The translations under genes were made by a program, and so were the position numbers. The notes below the pieces were generated by a model, which was given only the letters and a program-made list of their open reading frames with translations, was not told the DNA's origin and searched no databases. This document shows, one piece after another, positions 1 through 12,477 of a stretch of DNA of 64,000 nucleotides. This DNA is from Acridotheres tristis. Taxonomy: Eukaryota; Chordata; Aves; Passeriformes; Sturnidae. Every line of letters begins with the position of its first letter. Positions within the stretch are counted from its first letter, which is position 1. The stretch spans positions 71,077,285 to 71,141,284 of the forward strand of contig CM072885.1 of the NCBI GenBank assembly GCA_037013685.1, written 5' to 3'.

Positions 1-1795
1 CTTCTTCTTCTTCAGAGATATTTGCATAATTACACAGAGTGTGAGTGTTAATGAAGAGCTAGTAATAAAACTGGGTGAATTAGCATGACTGAGTGACTGA
101 AGGCAATCCTGTTGATCATACAGTCAGGGGTGGCTTGCATTTTGCCAGACTTTTTTTTTTTTTTTTTTTAAGCTATCTCTTCCAATTGCACATTTGAATT
201 TGAACTTTCATTAATTATAGCTTTATTTCATGAACGTGAAATTTCATTGACTTAAGTGTTTACATCAGTAGAACACCTATTCTAAAATACGTGCACCTGA
301 CAAAATTCTTAATGAACACCTCGGCAGCATCCCCAACACTGAGTGCATTTTTGAGTCATTCCAGTGAAGGATTTTTTTGGAAGGATATCCTTTTTTGAAT
401 ATTTAGCGTGCTTTTAACCAGCAGATGAAATCCTTGGAATTATGTCTTTCAGAGTTAGAATAGCAAAGTGGATAGTGGTGGGAAGAGGAGAACAGCTGCA
501 GGAGCAGGATGTTATTCCTTCAATAATGTCATGATCCCTGTTAACAACGTTCTGCCTCTTCCACCTGCTCGTTTCCTTGTCCTGTTTGCTGCTGGTGTGC
601 AGCTGAGCTGATCAGCTCACCTCTGGTGCTTTGGGGGAGGTGAGGAGCACCAGGATGTGTAAGAAGAGCTGTGAAGGATGAAGAAAATCACTTTGCATGG
701 AACAGGAGCAGGTGAGGGGTTTGTGCTGCTGGCCCTGTCGGGAGGGGTAATCACTAGAAGGCAGGAAATTCCAGATTTAAGTGATGCCTTAATCTCCACA
801 GGACTATAGCTTGGAAATCAATTTGGTTCTTATGGACACCTCATCCCCGTTGCTGCCAGTGAAACTTGCCACAGGGCCCCTAATGGCACCAAAAATCAAT
901 GTTGTGCCTCTTTGCCTGCTTAAATATCCCTGAAAACATAACAAAGCTTCAGTGTGTATCATTAGGGGATGAAATAACTTTGGTGTCCTCCTCCTCTCCT
1001 TAGGGCACTCTCAAAAAACTTCCCCTTAAGCGAAAACAGCAACTGAGACAGGGGAAAAAAACGATCCTGGTACATGTTTGAAATTGCTGCTGTCATCGTG
1101 TTTTTATTGGCAAGGAATTGTTAAAAGTTTCAATATCAAGTTTGCATAAGGGGCATCTTTGTGCAGAAAGTTTGCACGTGATATTTCAGTCAGAAATGGG
1201 ATAAATTCGGGTAAATTTGTCTAACCCTACATTTTTTTGAGATTCCTCACATTGTCCCACTTACAGAATGGGAATACTGAGCTCATCAGTCCCTGAAGGT
1301 AACTGCTACATATTCCAGCACAAAGTGAAATGCTGACATTCCCCAGTAAAACCTCTCCTTCCCTCTACCAGATCGACCTCCAAAGGTGGAACAGGCAGGG
1401 GGATATAGATGAGCTTTGGCTTTCATTAAATTGTCAGTGATAGTGTAACACTGAATATAGTTATAAAATTTCTAATGTTCTATCATAAAAAGGTAGACTG
1501 AATTATTTAGTGGAAGAAAAGATATTTTGGTAAAAAGTTTGATTCAACACAAGATTTCAATATCAGCTTATAGCTCCTGCTTGATCTGAAGTGAAAACCA
1601 TCACAGGTGTATGGGAAGGAAATTGGAATTGCAGTCAGGAGTTGAACAACCAGATATATTACATGATGAATGCACAGAATGTATGTTACAGTACATGCAG
1701 CCTGTGAGATCAATACTTGGAGAAAGTCACATGCAAGGGAGAAGTGAGTTTGTAGTCAAGTTAACATAAACCTGGCAGGTAATTTTTTTTTTAGC
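1..1795. other. Intergenic, no gene seen
   Basis: This is AT-rich unique-looking sequence. It has a short CTT run at the left edge and a T-run near 151-169. All open frames are short, lack recognisable domains and have no convincing splice context. I see no transposon or RNA gene here. Confidence 0.6.
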
Positions 1796-1796
1796 A

Positions 1797-1870
1797 GCAA
1801 AAAATAAATAAATAAGAATAAATAAAATAAATAAAATAAATAAGAATAAATAAAATAAATAAAATAATTT
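1797..1870. repeat. AAATA/AAATAAG microsatellite
   Basis: An A-rich run of AAATA, AAATAAAT and AAGAATA units is followed by a T-run. It could be the degenerate tail of an old retroelement, but no element body is visible beside it. The short Phe/Leu/Ile-rich frames on the minus strand come from this repeat. Confidence 0.85.
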
Positions 1871-4800
1871 TTTTTTCCTGTGGCTAATGAACAGTAAAAT
1901 AGCCAAGTCCATACTGAACACCAGGAATTAAGAGATTCCCTTCTACCTAGCCAAGTGTATCTGAGCACTCATGAAGTGTTATTTGTGATGAGCCAGGCTG
2001 GTTTAGGAATACCCTGGTCTCTAAGAAAACAGGTGAAATGCACCCCAATTCAAAGCCATCTTCACTCAGAGCTCTGCTAATCAACAACCCAGGCAGAATT
2101 CTACCCCAAAGAAAACACAGTGCTCACTGCCTTAAAAACCAGAACATTTCCAGTATTCTCTTCGGGGTTTTTGAGCCAAACTTCATGTCTTAGCTCATGA
2201 GATTTAAATATGTGCCAATAAATTAACAAAACATTGCAGTTCTTGAAGATGCTCGTGTCAAATAGGGAGGGAGGAGCTGTTTTCTTTCCATATTTGATAG
2301 AACAGAGATGAGAGAAACATGGGATTTCCCTTTAGGAATTTATTCAGAGAACAAGTGTCCGTATTAGTGTCTCCAAGGTTTACCATTTCTCTTTTTCCTC
2401 TGTAAATCTGTGCCTATTTTGGGTTTATAACTTATTTCTCCAAAATAATTGTTGATAGTTAACACTTAGATATGTCCATCTGAGGTCAGGTCAGCTTGTA
2501 AAGCATTGTTGAGGCATATGAGGAAAAAAACCTACAAAAACACCATAAAAGAGGTCTTTTGGTATGGGAGTGTGATAGGCCATAACTGGCAACAATTGAA
2601 AATGCTAAATTTTAAAGGATGGAACAGACCCTGAGCAGATTTGGCAGCAAGGCTCACAGATGAGTTTCATCACAGCTTCATGAAATTCAGGTTTCAGTAC
2701 AGGCACATCTATGGAAAAGTGCTCATCTGAAAACAGTCCATCACAGGGCTCCTGATTTCTTCTGTGCATGGAAAAAACTCTTTTACTACTTAGAGCTTTG
2801 GCCTAAAAGCATTTCCATCTTTTAAACCTTCGAATCCAGTCTTTCCAAGCGTGTTCCACAGGCCAAGCTGTGCCCTTGGTGCTGCTGGCTGTGAGGATGC
2901 TCTAGAGCAGGCAGTGTGGGAGGGAAATGCTTCTCTGGAGCCTGCTGCCCTCGGGGATGCTGAGAGAGATGAGTGAAGATCATCTGTGATTACCTGTCCA
3001 AAACTGTGCTCTTTGCTCTCACACTTGCAGCTTTGATCTTGCTTAGCAGCCTGTGAACAAAGCTCACCGTGCTCTGCTCTCCCCTTGTGTTTCCCGGTAT
3101 TTGCCTCTTGCTGATTTGAGAATTCCCCGTGTGTCTCTCTCTGCCATACCCGGGGACAGCCCTGTTTTATCACATCCCGACTCCTGCTTTTCCATCTGGG
3201 GATTTGGCAGCCGTCACCTTTGGTTTTCCCCCCTCTCACAAAGCCAACATTGATCTTGCAGATCATGCACACTGCACTTGCAGACAAGACAGATAATGAC
3301 TTGAACTGCAGCAAATGGGACTATATGACATCACACTTCTGCGAGCAGACAAATCTGTAATCTTATTTAGCTTGACAGGTATAAAGGGCATTTCAAAAAC
3401 TGATTCTATCTGCTGTGATTTTAAGAAGGTCTGGGATATGACTGGAAAACCTTCACCCAAATTATTCCCCAGGGATCAAACTCTTCAAAAGAATAATGCA
3501 ATGCTCTGTATTCGGGGCATTAAAACAAGCATTAACCTTTTTTTCCACCTTGTGGAAAATACATCATATTACCCCTGTGAAGACTCCAAGGGTGAGAGTG
3601 AGGTGCTACAGCTGAATCCCCACCAAATCTGGGGAGTTGGGTCTGCAATCAAGCTTTGCAGATTAACATGAAAGAAAAAGCTGAACATGAAGAACATCTG
3701 AACTGTTGAATGAAAACATGGATCTGTGCTGATTTTGCAGATCCATTTCTCATTGTGAAAGCCCCATCACCAGCTGTGGGGATAAGATTCATAAGCATTT
3801 CTTGACGTTTCCATTTATAGTTCTGTTCCAGCCATCTGTGACAGGCTTGTGAGGCAGCATCAGCCAGGATCAATATGTGCAACAGAACCTGCCTGTCGGT
3901 CCCAGTTTGGGAATGGGATGCACACACCTCCCCTGGCTGGATCCTCATCTCCCAGTGGAAGGTTTTTGGTAGCACCTGCATTGCCACGACTGCCCACGTG
4001 CTGAGCAGGGGAAAGGCAGGAAACACTGAAATCCAAATTTCTTCTCCTGAAAGTTGTACAGCTCGGCCAGCATTGGAGGCTGATCTCAATCTTGCTGCTT
4101 AATCCTGTCACTAAACCACCAAAAGGCTTTTCTTTTTGCCCTGCCCAAAGGTGCTAGGAGATGATCCTCTGTTGGAAAATAGAAAAAGTTTCATTTCTCC
4201 ATATGCATAATAACGGGTTTTTTTCTGAAGAGTAAAACTGAGAAAAACTCTTGATGACTTAAGTGTGGCTTTGCATGTTTCACCCTGACTTCCTGAGAGT
4301 TTTGTCATGATTTACTCTGCACATCATCTCTGATGCCAAAGGAGAGTATTTCTGCATATCTGAAGAAAATGAACTAAAAAAATGTTTAAATAAGTCGCAG
4401 GCCATTAGAAACTGTCACAAACCTGACAATTTTCCATTTGTGTTTCTGTGGCTGAAACTGCAAACTTTTAATCTCTGATTTCTTGTCTAATCTTTCCAAA
4501 GCCAATTCTGTGGCAAATATTTCTGTCCATTTTTCCCTCCTAGCATTTGATAATAACTATGTGCCCAGTTCTGCTTTCACTAAGGTGGATGGAAACATTT
4601 TACTGATGATCTGGGCCAGGACAGACCTGTGGGGGGAAATGGCTTCTTCTTATGTTGGGACATAATTCCGTGGAGTGTGAATATTAATAAAACTTGTCCA
4701 AGAGATTCTTATTGCCTATATAACAAATACACCTCGAGGCAGCCTGCAGGTTGAAACTGGGCTTGGTTTCACAGCAGTTTGTGTTCCTCCTGCTCCTCCT

Positions 4801-5040
4801 GGTTTGTGCAGCAGGGAGGTTCCTTGGGTGGGGTCAGGCTCATCTATTTAAACATATTGCACTGAAAAATCCCTGTCATTCCTCATCCAAACAGCCCGGG
4901 AGCACAGCAAAAGCAGAAAAAAAAAAAAAATCTTGATGCAAGATGTCCCCAACAGAAGGGGGACACTCAGCTGCTGACAGCACCAATCTTGGCAAGCTCT
5001 GAACTCTGCCTGTGTGTGTGACAGGGGTAGAGAAATCGGG
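1871..5040. other. Intergenic, no gene seen
   Basis: Unique-looking sequence, slightly richer in GC around 2.8-4.1 kb. The longest frame (174 codons, minus strand, 2790-3314) matches no family I recognise and has the mixed composition of chance translation. I see no repeat of note apart from A-runs near 4917-4930. Confidence 0.6.
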
Positions 5041-5046
5041 TTTTTT

Positions 5047-6004
5047 TCATTGCCCCACTGTATTTATTTCATTGCCCCACTGTATTTATTTATTTCATTG
5101 CCCCACTGTATTTCATTGCCCCACTGCATTTATTTCATTGCCCCACTGTATTTATTTCATTGCCCCACTGTATTTATTTCATTGCCCCACTGTATTTATT
5201 TATTTCATTACCCCACTGTATTTATTTATTTCATTGTCCCACTGTATTTATTTCATTGCCCCACTGTATTTATTTATTTCATTGCCCCACTGTATTTATT
5301 TATTTCATTGCCCCACTGTATTTCATTGCCCCACTGTATTTATTTATTTCATTGCCCCACTGTATTTATTTCATTGCCCCACTGTATTTATTTATTTCAT
5401 TGCCCCACTGTATTTATTTATTTCATTACCCCACTGTATTTCATTGTCCCACTGTATTTATTTCATTGCCCCACTGTATTTATTTCATTACCCCACTGCA
5501 TTTCATTGCCCCACTGTATTTATTTCATTACCCCACTGTATTTCATTGCCCCACTGTATTTATTTATTTCATTACCCCACTGTATTTATTTATTTCATTG
5601 CCCCACTGTATTTATTTCATTGCCCCACTGTATTTATTTCATTACCCCACTGTATTTATTTATTTCATTGCCCCACTGTATTTATTTCATTGCCCCACTG
5701 TATTTATTTATTTCATTGCCCCACTGTATTTATTTCATTGCCCCACTGTATTTATTTATTTCATTGCCCCACTGTATTTATTTCATTGCCCCACTGTATT
5801 TATTTCATTGCCCCACTGTATTTATTTCATTGCCCCACTGTATTTATTTATTTCATTGCCCCACTGTATTTATTTCATTGCCCCACTGTATTTATTTATT
5901 TCATTGCCCCACTGTATTTATTTATTTCATTGCCCCACTGTATTTATTTATAATTTCATTGCCCCACTGTATTTATTTATTTATTTCATTGCCCCACTAT
6001 TTAT
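5047..6004. repeat. Minisatellite of 41 CATTGCCCCACTG units
   Basis: I count 41 tandem copies of a core TTTCATTGCCCCACTGTA followed by a variable number of TTTA steps, giving unit lengths of mainly 19, 23 and 27 bp. Recurrent variants are CATTACCCC, CATTGTCCC and CTGCATTT; the last copy reads CCCCACTATT. The array is imperfect but highly homogeneous, which suggests recent expansion. Because the units are not multiples of three, each plus-strand frame cycles through the same peptides, so long frames (287-339 codons) are open in all three. No coding role is inferred. Confidence 0.97.
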
Positions 6005-6954
6005 TGGTGCATGCTGGAATTGATTTTAGCTGAGGAAACGGTGTAAGGACAAACAAACCAACAAAACACACCCAAAAAACCCAACATGAAAATAATGTGT
6101 CTTCAAGAAAGCTCTGCAGAGAAAAGAAAAATATTTTTTAGTGAAAGATATTGCCTGCAATCACTGTTATCTCACTATTTTGTAAGCTCAGAACAAGGGG
6201 CAGCTTTGAAGGCAAAGTTGTAAAAGACTTGTTAGATATCTTGAAATATTCTCCATCACTTGGTAACTGTCAGAGGACAAAGAACAGATTGGAAGTAGAA
6301 AATCCCATTTCACTATTACCAGGTGCTTCTAGTGAGTGCATTCATTCTGGATAGAAAAGATATTAGACAGCTTAAAAAAAATTTTTTTTCTGTTCTCTAA
6401 GAAAATTCAAATCTCGACAAAAAAGAAAAGAAAATACAATATTATGTGCTAGTTCAAAAGAGAATCTTTAAAACGGGCACTGAAAACCAAATCCACAAAA
6501 TAATCTTGAACGTTTCTACTGTCCCTTCTTGTGGGGAAAATAACTTTATTGTGTGAATCCTACCAATTAAAAATCAGGTTAACACTTATATTAATTCACA
6601 TTCTCATTGACTTTATTCTGGCAAAACCTTCTTGATTACAGTAAAAAAAATATTTGAAAGGCAATTTATGCACAACCAATTATTTTATATTATCAAATCA
6701 CAAGTATCACAGGTAGGCAGAAGAAGAGAGAAAATTTGCTTTTTGTCTAGGTATGAATGAAACTCAATAATGTTTTCTAGAACTTCTGCAATGTGTAGAA
6801 TTTATTTTAGACAGAGGAATAAAGACATTTCCTAGTGAGTTTCACCAAGTTCTTCAAAACTTTATCCTTAAATTCTGCAATAAGCTTTCTAATTTTTTTT
6901 TTTTAATTAGCAAAGGCCTGAATAATTCCTCTTCTTTCCTTTTTTGTTCTGTCA
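6005..6954. other. Intergenic, AT-rich, no gene seen
   Basis: AT-rich unique sequence with no frame or element that I recognise. Confidence 0.6.
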
Positions 6955-7072
6955 TGGCTTGTTTGTGGTTTTTGGTTTTTTTGGTTTTTTTGTTTGTTGT
7001 TGTTGTTGTTTGGGGGTTTTTTGGTTGAATTTTGGTTTTGGTTTTTTTGTGGGTTTTTTTTTGTTTGTTTTT
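6955..7072. repeat. GGTTTTTT-type low-complexity tract
   Basis: A T/G-only tract of GGTTTTTT, TTGTTG and GGGGTTTTTTGG pieces with no fixed period. Similar tracts occur at 8.05, 42.44, 54.55 and 63.60 kb, in either orientation. The frames across it (Phe/Gly-rich or Asn/Lys-rich) are compositional artefacts. Confidence 0.85.
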
Positions 7073-8052
7073 TAATAATTGCTATTATTTTAAACTCTTT
7101 TAACATAAAATTTCAAGCCAAAATATTCCGATTTTTACTTAGATATCCAGGGCTTCCTAGCCAAAGTTCATGGTCAGTGGCTAAATCAGCTGAGTCCTGC
7201 TCAGCAGCCACAATTATTAGTCTTTGTAGACAAGAAGTTAATTTATGACCTGATTATTTCTGCTGGAACAGGACATTCCTTATTTTGAATTTTAAGAAAA
7301 ATACCCACCCAAACCTTGTGTGTAACACGTGTGTGCCTTGAGCAACTTCTCAGCCCAGCCTATTTTACCTTGAAAACAAAATTACATTTTTTTTTTCCCA
7401 GAGCATTCTGTAAGGGACTGAAATTCTGCTTTGACAAACTGTGAAATTCTACCTGCCAAGTGACACGCTGTGACAATTGTATTTTTGTTTCTGTGCTTTT
7501 TTTTTTCCCAAGTGTTAATGAAATATTCCCCTGAAAAAGTCTTACTTAACAGGCTCACAATGAGATTTTAGCATCAGTCTGTAGTCAAGCATGATTTTTT
7601 TTTTTAAGTATACAAATATTTTCATCGAAAATAAGATAACTGCCTTTCTTGTTTGGTTTTCCCCATCACTTCCTTAGTTCAGAAAATGTAAATTAATTGC
7701 TTTTCAGATTTACAAGTGGTTTTGCAAGACCATAGTCATAGAAGCTGTCGAATTGTGCAGAAAAGTGTCTGGTTCTGGTTCTAGGAGGGATTAATACACT
7801 TAGAAAACACAAAAAAAAGGCTTGAAACTCTTTTTCCTCTGAAGCCCTTAGTGCAAAAGCATGGCCAGTTTCAGATTTGTGCTCTCTGAATGGCACCAGA
7901 CCAAAAATTCTCCAATCTTTGGACAGAAATCCACGTGGCCACCAACCAACTGTGTTTAATCTGGCACTGCATGCAAATATATAAGGCAATCATTTGCCCA
8001 AACCTGCTCAACAATTGGGCCACGAAAGGAAGGATTCCTTGAATAATTAAGG
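7073..8052. other. Intergenic, no gene seen
   Basis: Unique AT-rich sequence with several T-runs. The minus-strand frames that end here run out of the adjoining A/C tract and are not plausible genes. Confidence 0.6.
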
Positions 8053-8282
8053 ATGAGGAAAAAAAACCCAAAAAAACAAAAAAACCCCAAAAAACCCAAA
8101 ACAAAAAAACAAACAAAACCAAAAAAACCACAAAAAACGAAACAGAACAAAAAAAAGAAAAAAAAAAACCCAAAACAAACAAACAAAAAAAAAAACACCA
8201 AAAAACAAAACAACAACAAAAAACAAACAAACAAAAAAAACAAACAAAAAAACCAAAAACCAAAAAAAACCCAAACAAATCC
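8053..8282. repeat. AAAAAACCC-type low-complexity tract
   Basis: About 230 bp made almost only of A and C (AAAAAACCC, CAAACAAA, AACAACAAC), the complement of the tract at 6955. It leaves long Lys/Asn/Thr-rich frames on the plus strand and Phe/Val/Leu-rich frames on the minus strand. These mimic membrane proteins by composition only. Confidence 0.9.
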
Positions 8283-11200
8283 GAATGCTAGGGAAAGAAA
8301 AGAATAAATAGGTTTGAGTTAAACTCCATAGCAGTTTGGAGAAAAGAAAACAAAATTTCTGTCTTTCATGGAAGGTGATGAGGACAGTGAAAGTTACTTC
8401 ACAGAACATTTTCCAACTTGTCTTCTGCACGAGTCTTTTGAAATCTCTTTGGAGCACCTGTCTCCAAATTATTGTGAAAATAATTCATTTTGTCATGCCC
8501 AGTAACACACTGGTAGTCATTCTATGAAAGCTCCTGTAGCAGTTTCACCTCTAGCTTTACCCTCTCTTCTACTACATCACAAACTCATTTAAATAGTAAT
8601 ATTAATGTTTTTAGAGATCACTACAAATGGTTGGCAGCATCATTGCAGTTAATGTCTCGTGGGAGCTATACAAGGGAATTTTATCAGCTTGAGGCTGAGG
8701 TGTTTGATGAAATAATAACAAACTAGCTTTGAATTGTCTTTCATTACCCTTTATCTCTCCTAGAGAGAATATAATCTTATTCAAATTATAATGGCCTCTG
8801 TTATCAATGTGGTTTAGTATTTATTTACCTGCACATGGACATGCAAATGTACATGCATTCTCCTCTTTTTACCGTGCCTGTAATGAAATTCCTTCACTAT
8901 CAGAATCATGCATGATCACAAATTACAAACTAGTTACTTGGAAGTGTAATTTCCTTAACATTAAAAGCATTAAAAAGAAAATTAAAATCCAACTTTTTTT
9001 TTTTTTTTTTTAAGGAAAAATAGAAGAACCTCGATAAGGAGTAAAATCCAATCATTAGACTTTAAATATACCTTCATTTATCTTTGAGACAAACATGATA
9101 TTCCACCTCAGGGATAGATAGGCTGCCTCCTGTCTGGGCAGAGAAAAGAGATGGGAAGAAATGTTTTTAAGTAGTTCTGTAGGGGGAGGAAATTCCTGGG
9201 GCTGGGGCAAAGAAAGATCCAAATGGGAGAGCTTGGCTCTCCCTGATCAAATCACCAAATCAAATCAGGCCAGGATTATGTCAGCCAAACAGAAATGTGA
9301 GACATGCAGGACATGGTCCTAAGTTATTTCTTAGTAATTACCTGGTGGCTGTCAAAGACTCATTAGAGAAAAGGAATATATAAGTGCAGAGGCAGGGCAC
9401 AACTGTGGAAAAATATATATTTATTAAATGACCAGGCAGCAAAACAATTGTCTGTGTGCTGCCACATATCTGCTCTGTTGAGCAGGTTGTGCTGAAAAAA
9501 CCCCAAATCCTGCAGCAGTGGCTCTACAGCTGCCAGCCACACAGTTGATAGCAAAACATTTTTCTGTTTGTTCTTCCTTTAAAAGTCTTCTGAGACAGAA
9601 ATGGGAGTGGGGGTGTTACAATCACCTTTTCCTGTGCTCTGTTTGGGTCATTGCCTGCTGGATCAGGGGCTGTGAGAGTCCCAGGACCCAAATTGTTCCC
9701 TTGCAGCCCAGCCCTGCCTCTTTGGGCTGCTCTTGACTGATGCACTGGATTTTTCTCTGCCAGTTTGCCATAAGGCCATTGATTGTGATCGATTTCTAGT
9801 CAGCCTTTGCTTACTGTCACTTTAATTAAAACCAGGCCAGGGGAAGTGATTATTTAAGCCAGCCTTATCAGAGCAGCTCTCAGACTGAGGACAAACACTC
9901 TGCTGCAAACCACAGATATTTTTTACCAGGTAGTCTTCAGGCTTATGTCATGGCCAAGTGTTAAATATGATTTCTATTCATTCTTTTCAGCACAACTAGA
10001 TAGAAAGCAGGAGTGTAGCCATAAACAATACCTAATAATATTTATAGTAGTGTCTGTTTAAGGTGGATTTTTTTTTTTTTTATAACATGAATAATTTCTT
10101 GCTGTAATGTATCTGAAACAACCAGATATATGTAAATACTGCAGAGACAATGGGGCTATCCAGTCCTGAACAGATAAAAGGCTAACAGAGAAAAGTGAAA
10201 CCAGAATTTAAGAACAACACACACGCATTTAAGTAGGTGTAAAATAAGAAATGCAGTTCAGAGTTTGCTGAGTGACAGAGAAACAAATGTACTCAGCAAA
10301 AATATAGAAACATCAAATGCATAAAAGCTGATCAAACCAGATTTTTACCGAAGACTCAAACTGGTACACAAACAACTCCAAGTGCTCCCTTTTAGTACAT
10401 TGGACAGAAACCTGAAGTCCCTCTTTTTGCTTCTCTTTATAAGTTTTCCTTTATATTTGCAGAATAAGGATTTTAGCATTTCCAAATCATTGCAATGCAA
10501 TTCTGTTTAATCACCCCTCTAAATTAGATCTGACACCACAATTTCTATCCCATTCTAAGTTGTTGGGAACTGTTTCTGTGTGCTCTAAAGTAACCTCAGT
10601 ATTGTACTTGCCACCGAAATGATTTTTTTAAGTCTTGTGCAAAGACTATAAAACATCTTAGTAAATTTGTTAAATGCTATCCTCAAAAACCAATTTGGAA
10701 TTACTTTCTCTCTTGAGTTACTTAAAGTTTGGATCCATAACCAAAGTGTTTTGACTTGAGTCTCTCCTGTAACCATTTAAAGTTTGAGAGAAGTAGTGCT
10801 CACATTGTAGATAGAGAGAACTTCAAGTTTTACTTGACAGGAATAATATTCCTAACTTGATATTCACTAGTTTCAGCATTTTCAAACTGCAGGCAGTGGG
10901 CAAGAAGGAGAAAAACCCTGGAACTGATATTCCCTTCAGGCAAAAATAAAAAATCCAAGTCTGTTGACCTTTCAAGATTACATAGAGGCTTACGAATATA
11001 CTCAGGACTTTTGATGGTTAAAGAATATAGGATTTTGTCTTTTAGCCTCTCCTGGCATTTGTGAATTCTGAATATTGAGTGTACTCTTTTACAAAATGTT
11101 TACCTACTTACACATTTAACTAGAAATGTCTCTCATAAATCAAGAGAGTGAGCAAATAAATGAATATGTAGAATATGTAAGGGCAACGAGGGGGTTTGGA

Positions 11201-12437
11201 GTCTTGATGTGTCACCTGCCCTGCCCAGAGGTGTTTTTGGACAGGCTCTACCTGGGTAGGTGACCACCCTTGACCTGCTAAAGGAGCATGTGTCATTTTA
11301 CATATTCTCTGTAAACAGCCACAGCATCAATGAATTCCAGGCATTATGTCCCTAACACCACTGCTACTCCAAAAAAAGAAAACCAAAGTCTCCCAGTTCA
11401 TCCTTCTAAATCACCACGGGCGTTTTTATATTTGTTTCTAAATGTCATTTTGGTTCTCCAAAGGGAAAGGAGGGTTTTTTTTTTTCCCCAGCTATAACGG
11501 ATTTGGAGGATGGTTGATAGCACACACCCAGTGTTGGACTGGGCTGCACTCTCAGTGGGAGTCACCAGCCCTGTCCTGGCTCTGCCAGTGCATCTCTCAG
11601 TGCCAGATGGATTTCACAGACACTGCAAATGTTCCTGCTCGTTGTGACAGTGTTGGAGTGATCAAACCATTCAATGCAGAAATACATCTGGATATAGAGC
11701 AAATGCAGGCCTAAGCTATAAAAGTCAAAAATTAATTCAGATCTGAAACTTTCTGGAGCATGCAGGGTATATAAACGAGAATTTAGGTTGGATTTTTACA
11801 GAGACAACATCCAGTCAGAATTTTTTTTCTGTTTATTAGGGCATAAAACTTCCAAGTTTTGTGATGGACAGCAAGAAAGAATTTTATCTGGCATAGGTGC
11901 ATAGTCTGTTTCCAATGAGGAGGAATTGGCCACTTCCCCAATAAATTAAGGAGAACTCATTAGCTAGTTAGGGACTAGCAAAAAATCTCTCTATTCAGTA
12001 GGCATTATGTCGTGAAAAATGGAAAATAACTGATCATGTTGACAATTTACTAAAGTTTCAGTTCTTTTTCTTCCAGACATAATTGCCTTCCAAAACTCCT
12101 CCTAGTAGACTTTTTTCTTTAAATGTATATATATAATTTTAAAGATCTGTAGCATAGTGAGCTCTTGCTCAGAACAACACCCAGGGCACTGGGATTCAGC
12201 ACGGAGCCCCAGGGAAGGGTCTCAGCAAAAGCAGGTCAGTAATCTGATATTGTTCCATTTTGTGCTGCATCTGATGACACTGGAGCTCCTCTGTCCCCAG
12301 TTTTCACATCTTTGGGATCTCGATCCTGGGACAGCCCAGTGATGTTCTCTGCTGAAGCAGCAGCTCAGTTCTGCCTCATCCCAGGAGGAATGCAGGGAGA
12401 ATTGCTTTGGTCTCAGCTAATCTGGAATCTTCATGGC

Positions 12438-12439
<2 letters not shown>
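8283..12439. other. Intergenic, no gene seen
   Basis: Mostly unique AT-rich sequence. The part at 8575-8830 is low in repeats and rich in TAAT-type homeodomain core motifs, so it is a weak candidate for conserved noncoding DNA. No exon, LTR or LINE fragment was recognised. Confidence 0.55.

Positions 12440-12474
<35 letters not shown>
12440..12474. repeat. (TG)17 dinucleotide microsatellite
   Basis: A perfect TG run of about 17 units. Its length suggests it is polymorphic. Confidence 0.97.

Positions 12475-12477
<3 letters not shown>

Noticed and set aside
1796..1870. Poly(A) tail of a retroposed gene copy
   Set aside because: No recognisable coding or retroelement body upstream on either strand and no visible target-site duplication.
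2790..3314. 174-codon minus frame
   Set aside because: No recognisable family, no splice or promoter support, and composition like translated noncoding DNA.
5012..6033. Three overlapping plus-strand frames of 287-339 codons
   Set aside because: All are translations of the 41-unit minisatellite, with the same peptides cycling between frames and no start context, splice site or domain.
7871..8457. Phe/Val/Leu-rich minus frames resembling transmembrane proteins
   Set aside because: Compositional effect of the A/C tract at 8053-8282.
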